From NCBI GenBank assembly GCA_017440445.1, contig JAFSHE010000317.1, positions 1 to 6,741 on the forward strand: a DNA stretch of 6,741 bases, read 5' to 3'. Both the position numbers and the translations under genes were made by a program. The notes beneath the pieces are model-generated. The model ran no database searches. It was not told the DNA's origin and saw only the letters and a program-made list of their open reading frames with translations. This DNA comes from Oscillospiraceae bacterium. GTDB lineage: Bacteria > Bacillota_A > Clostridia > Oscillospirales > Ruminococcaceae. This document shows, piece by piece, positions 5,579-6,741 of the stretch (within the stretch, counting starts at the first letter, position 1; each line of letters starts with the position of its first letter).

Positions 5579-6741
5579 ATGAGTAATATTTTTGAAGCCC
5601 CTCAGAACATACAGGCTGTCGTCCATGACAGCTCGGTATATACCTCATGGGATAAAATAGATGAAGCTGACGGATACAAGCTTTTCTATTATACCGCATC
5701 TGACCCTGAAAACTGTATTAAGACACGTTATTCTCAGGGTTGTGGCAAAACTGTATTCGGCTTTAAAAACGGTACAGAATATCTGGTTTCAGTGTGCGCC
5801 TTCAAACAGGAAAAGAGCAAAGAGCTGCTGGGAGAAATGTCCGAAAAGATCTCCTTTATTCCTATATCAGAAACACTTAAGGCTCAGAAAACTATCTGTC
5901 TTACGAAGGGGCAGTCTGCTCAGCTGGAGTGGGAGTATCAGAATACTGTACCAAAGGCTGTCTTTGTTTCGGAAAACGAGGATATCGCTGTTGTTGATAC
6001 AAAAGGTAAGGTCACTGCCGTAGAAAGCGGAGAGACCTACATCACCATAATCGCTGACAAGCAGAAATTCAGGACAAAGATAGCCGTTGACCGTCGTATA
6101 CAGCGTGGAGAAAAAAAGACTGTTCTGATGTTCACGGGAGATATCATGTGTACTGCAAAACAGCAGCGTGACGCCGAAAAGCTTGACTACGACTTCCACG
6201 ACGCTTTCTCCAATATAAAAGCTACTATTTCAGAGGCAGACTTTGCAGTAGGTGTTCTTGAAACCACATGCTACGACGGTGCGCCTTACGAATCGGAGCT
6301 TCTGAGGCTGCCAAAAGGCACGCCAAACTGCAATTCACCCGCATCATTCCTCTCTGCAATAGCAGACGCAGGCTTTGACGGTCTTGTTACCGCAAACAAC
6401 CACAACTGCGACACCGGCAGAAAAGGTCTTGAAGCCACCACTGAGGAAATAAAAAGACTCGGCATGGAAAACCTTGGTACAATGGGTTCTAACCCTGTAA
6501 TCAAGGAAATAAACGGTATCCGCATAGGCTTCATCTGCTGCAGTATGTTATCAAACGGGCTTGATGATGAACACTTCCCACGTATGGGCATGGTCATCGG
6601 ACAATACAAGCGTGATTATTTTATCGAGCTTATCAACGGTGCTATGGCTATGGGTGCAGAATATATCGTTGTGTACCAGCACTGGGGAAACATGAACTCC
6701 ACGCTTATCCGTAAGGCTCAGGCAGAGGAAGCACGCTTCAT
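5579..6741 (+). CDS. CapA-family protein with N-terminal FN3 and Big2-like domains (partial, runs off right edge)
   Basis: The 387 complete codons visible here have no stop. Residues 6-95 resemble a fibronectin type III domain (YTSWDKIDEADGYKLFYY at 21-38, then a GTEYLVSV strand at 65-72). Residues 98-172 resemble a bacterial Ig-like group 2 domain (LTKGQSAQLEW, then KGKVTAVESGETYITI at 142-157). From about 180 begins a CapA domain (poly-gamma-glutamate capsule biosynthesis, metallophosphatase-like). Its markers are FTGDIM (185-190), the LETT acidic motif with Glu228, the NSPASFL region (252-258), TANNHNCDTG (271-280) and VVYQHWG (364-370). These are likely metal-binding or catalytic residues, and all the expected ones in this part are present. 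CapA proteins support poly-gamma-glutamate synthesis or export and are usually membrane-anchored. Here the FN3 domain begins within a few residues of the start, and no signal peptide or membrane segment is visible. AGAAAGGA (5561-5568) lies 10 bases before the ATG. It follows the 571-residue gene by 28 bases. Its substrate is unknown. Confidence 0.88.
   Translation, partial: MSNIFEAPQNIQAVVHDSSVYTSWDKIDEADGYKLFYYTASDPENCIKTRYSQGCGKTVFGFKNGTEYLVSVCAFKQEKSKELLGEMSEKISFIPISETLKAQKTICLTKGQSAQLEWEYQNTVPKAVFVSENEDIAVVDTKGKVTAVESGETYITIIADKQKFRTKIAVDRRIQRGEKKTVLMFTGDIMCTAKQQRDAEKLDYDFHDAFSNIKATISEADFAVGVLETTCYDGAPYESELLRLPKGTPNCNSPASFLSAIADAGFDGLVTANNHNCDTGRKGLEATTEEIKRLGMENLGTMGSNPVIKEINGIRIGFICCSMLSNGLDDEHFPRMGMVIGQYKRDYFIELINGAMAMGAEYIVVYQHWGNMNSTLIRKAQAEEARF

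Noticed and set aside
1..6741. CRISPR arrays, tRNA/rRNA genes, insertion sequences and defence-system genes
   Set aside because: No regularly spaced repeats, cloverleaf-like segments, transposase motifs or terminal repeats were seen when reading both strands.

Overview
The window looks like chromosomal DNA of an anaerobic, spore-forming Clostridia bacterium, probably Ruminococcus-like (Oscillospiraceae). The basis is a SpoVT sporulation regulator, strong AGAAAGGA-type ribosome binding sites, short U-rich terminators, a CotH-domain lipoprotein with a Ser/Thr/Glu-rich linker, and a CapA protein fused to Ig-like domains. The genus is inferred from style, not from a search.

Layout. Positions 1-383 hold no convincing intact gene, only short ORFs with coding-like codons that may be a decayed gene. 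A strong hairpin at 384-420 closes this part. A candidate sigma-G (forespore) promoter at 473-502 then leads into spoVT (551-1093, +). A perfect 18-bp hairpin overlaps the spoVT stop codon and serves both spoVT and the convergent unit on the other strand. That unit, read right to left, is a histidine-phosphatase-family gene (3660-2932, -) followed after 26 bases by a CotH-kinase-like lipoprotein gene (2905-1151, -). Between 3660 and 3835 lies a compact divergent promoter region. It has two good sigma-A promoters back to back, which share a mirror-image extended -10 element. Rightward is a second operon: an uncharacterised 571-residue protein with an apparent alpha/alpha-toroid half (3835-5550, +), then after 28 bases an FN3-Big2-CapA fusion protein (5579 to beyond the right edge, +).

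How the genes may work together. SpoVT is a self-contained late-sporulation regulator. The leftward pair joins a cytosolic phosphoryl-transfer enzyme with an exported, possibly kinase-active CotH lipoprotein; the two act in different compartments, so they are unlikely to be direct antagonists. The rightward pair is the most interesting part. CapA-type proteins belong to the poly-gamma-glutamate or related polyamide/capsule pathways, but this one has no signal peptide or membrane anchor. It is preceded by a large soluble protein that I cannot name. Together they may be the first genes of a larger biosynthetic or modification operon that continues past the window.
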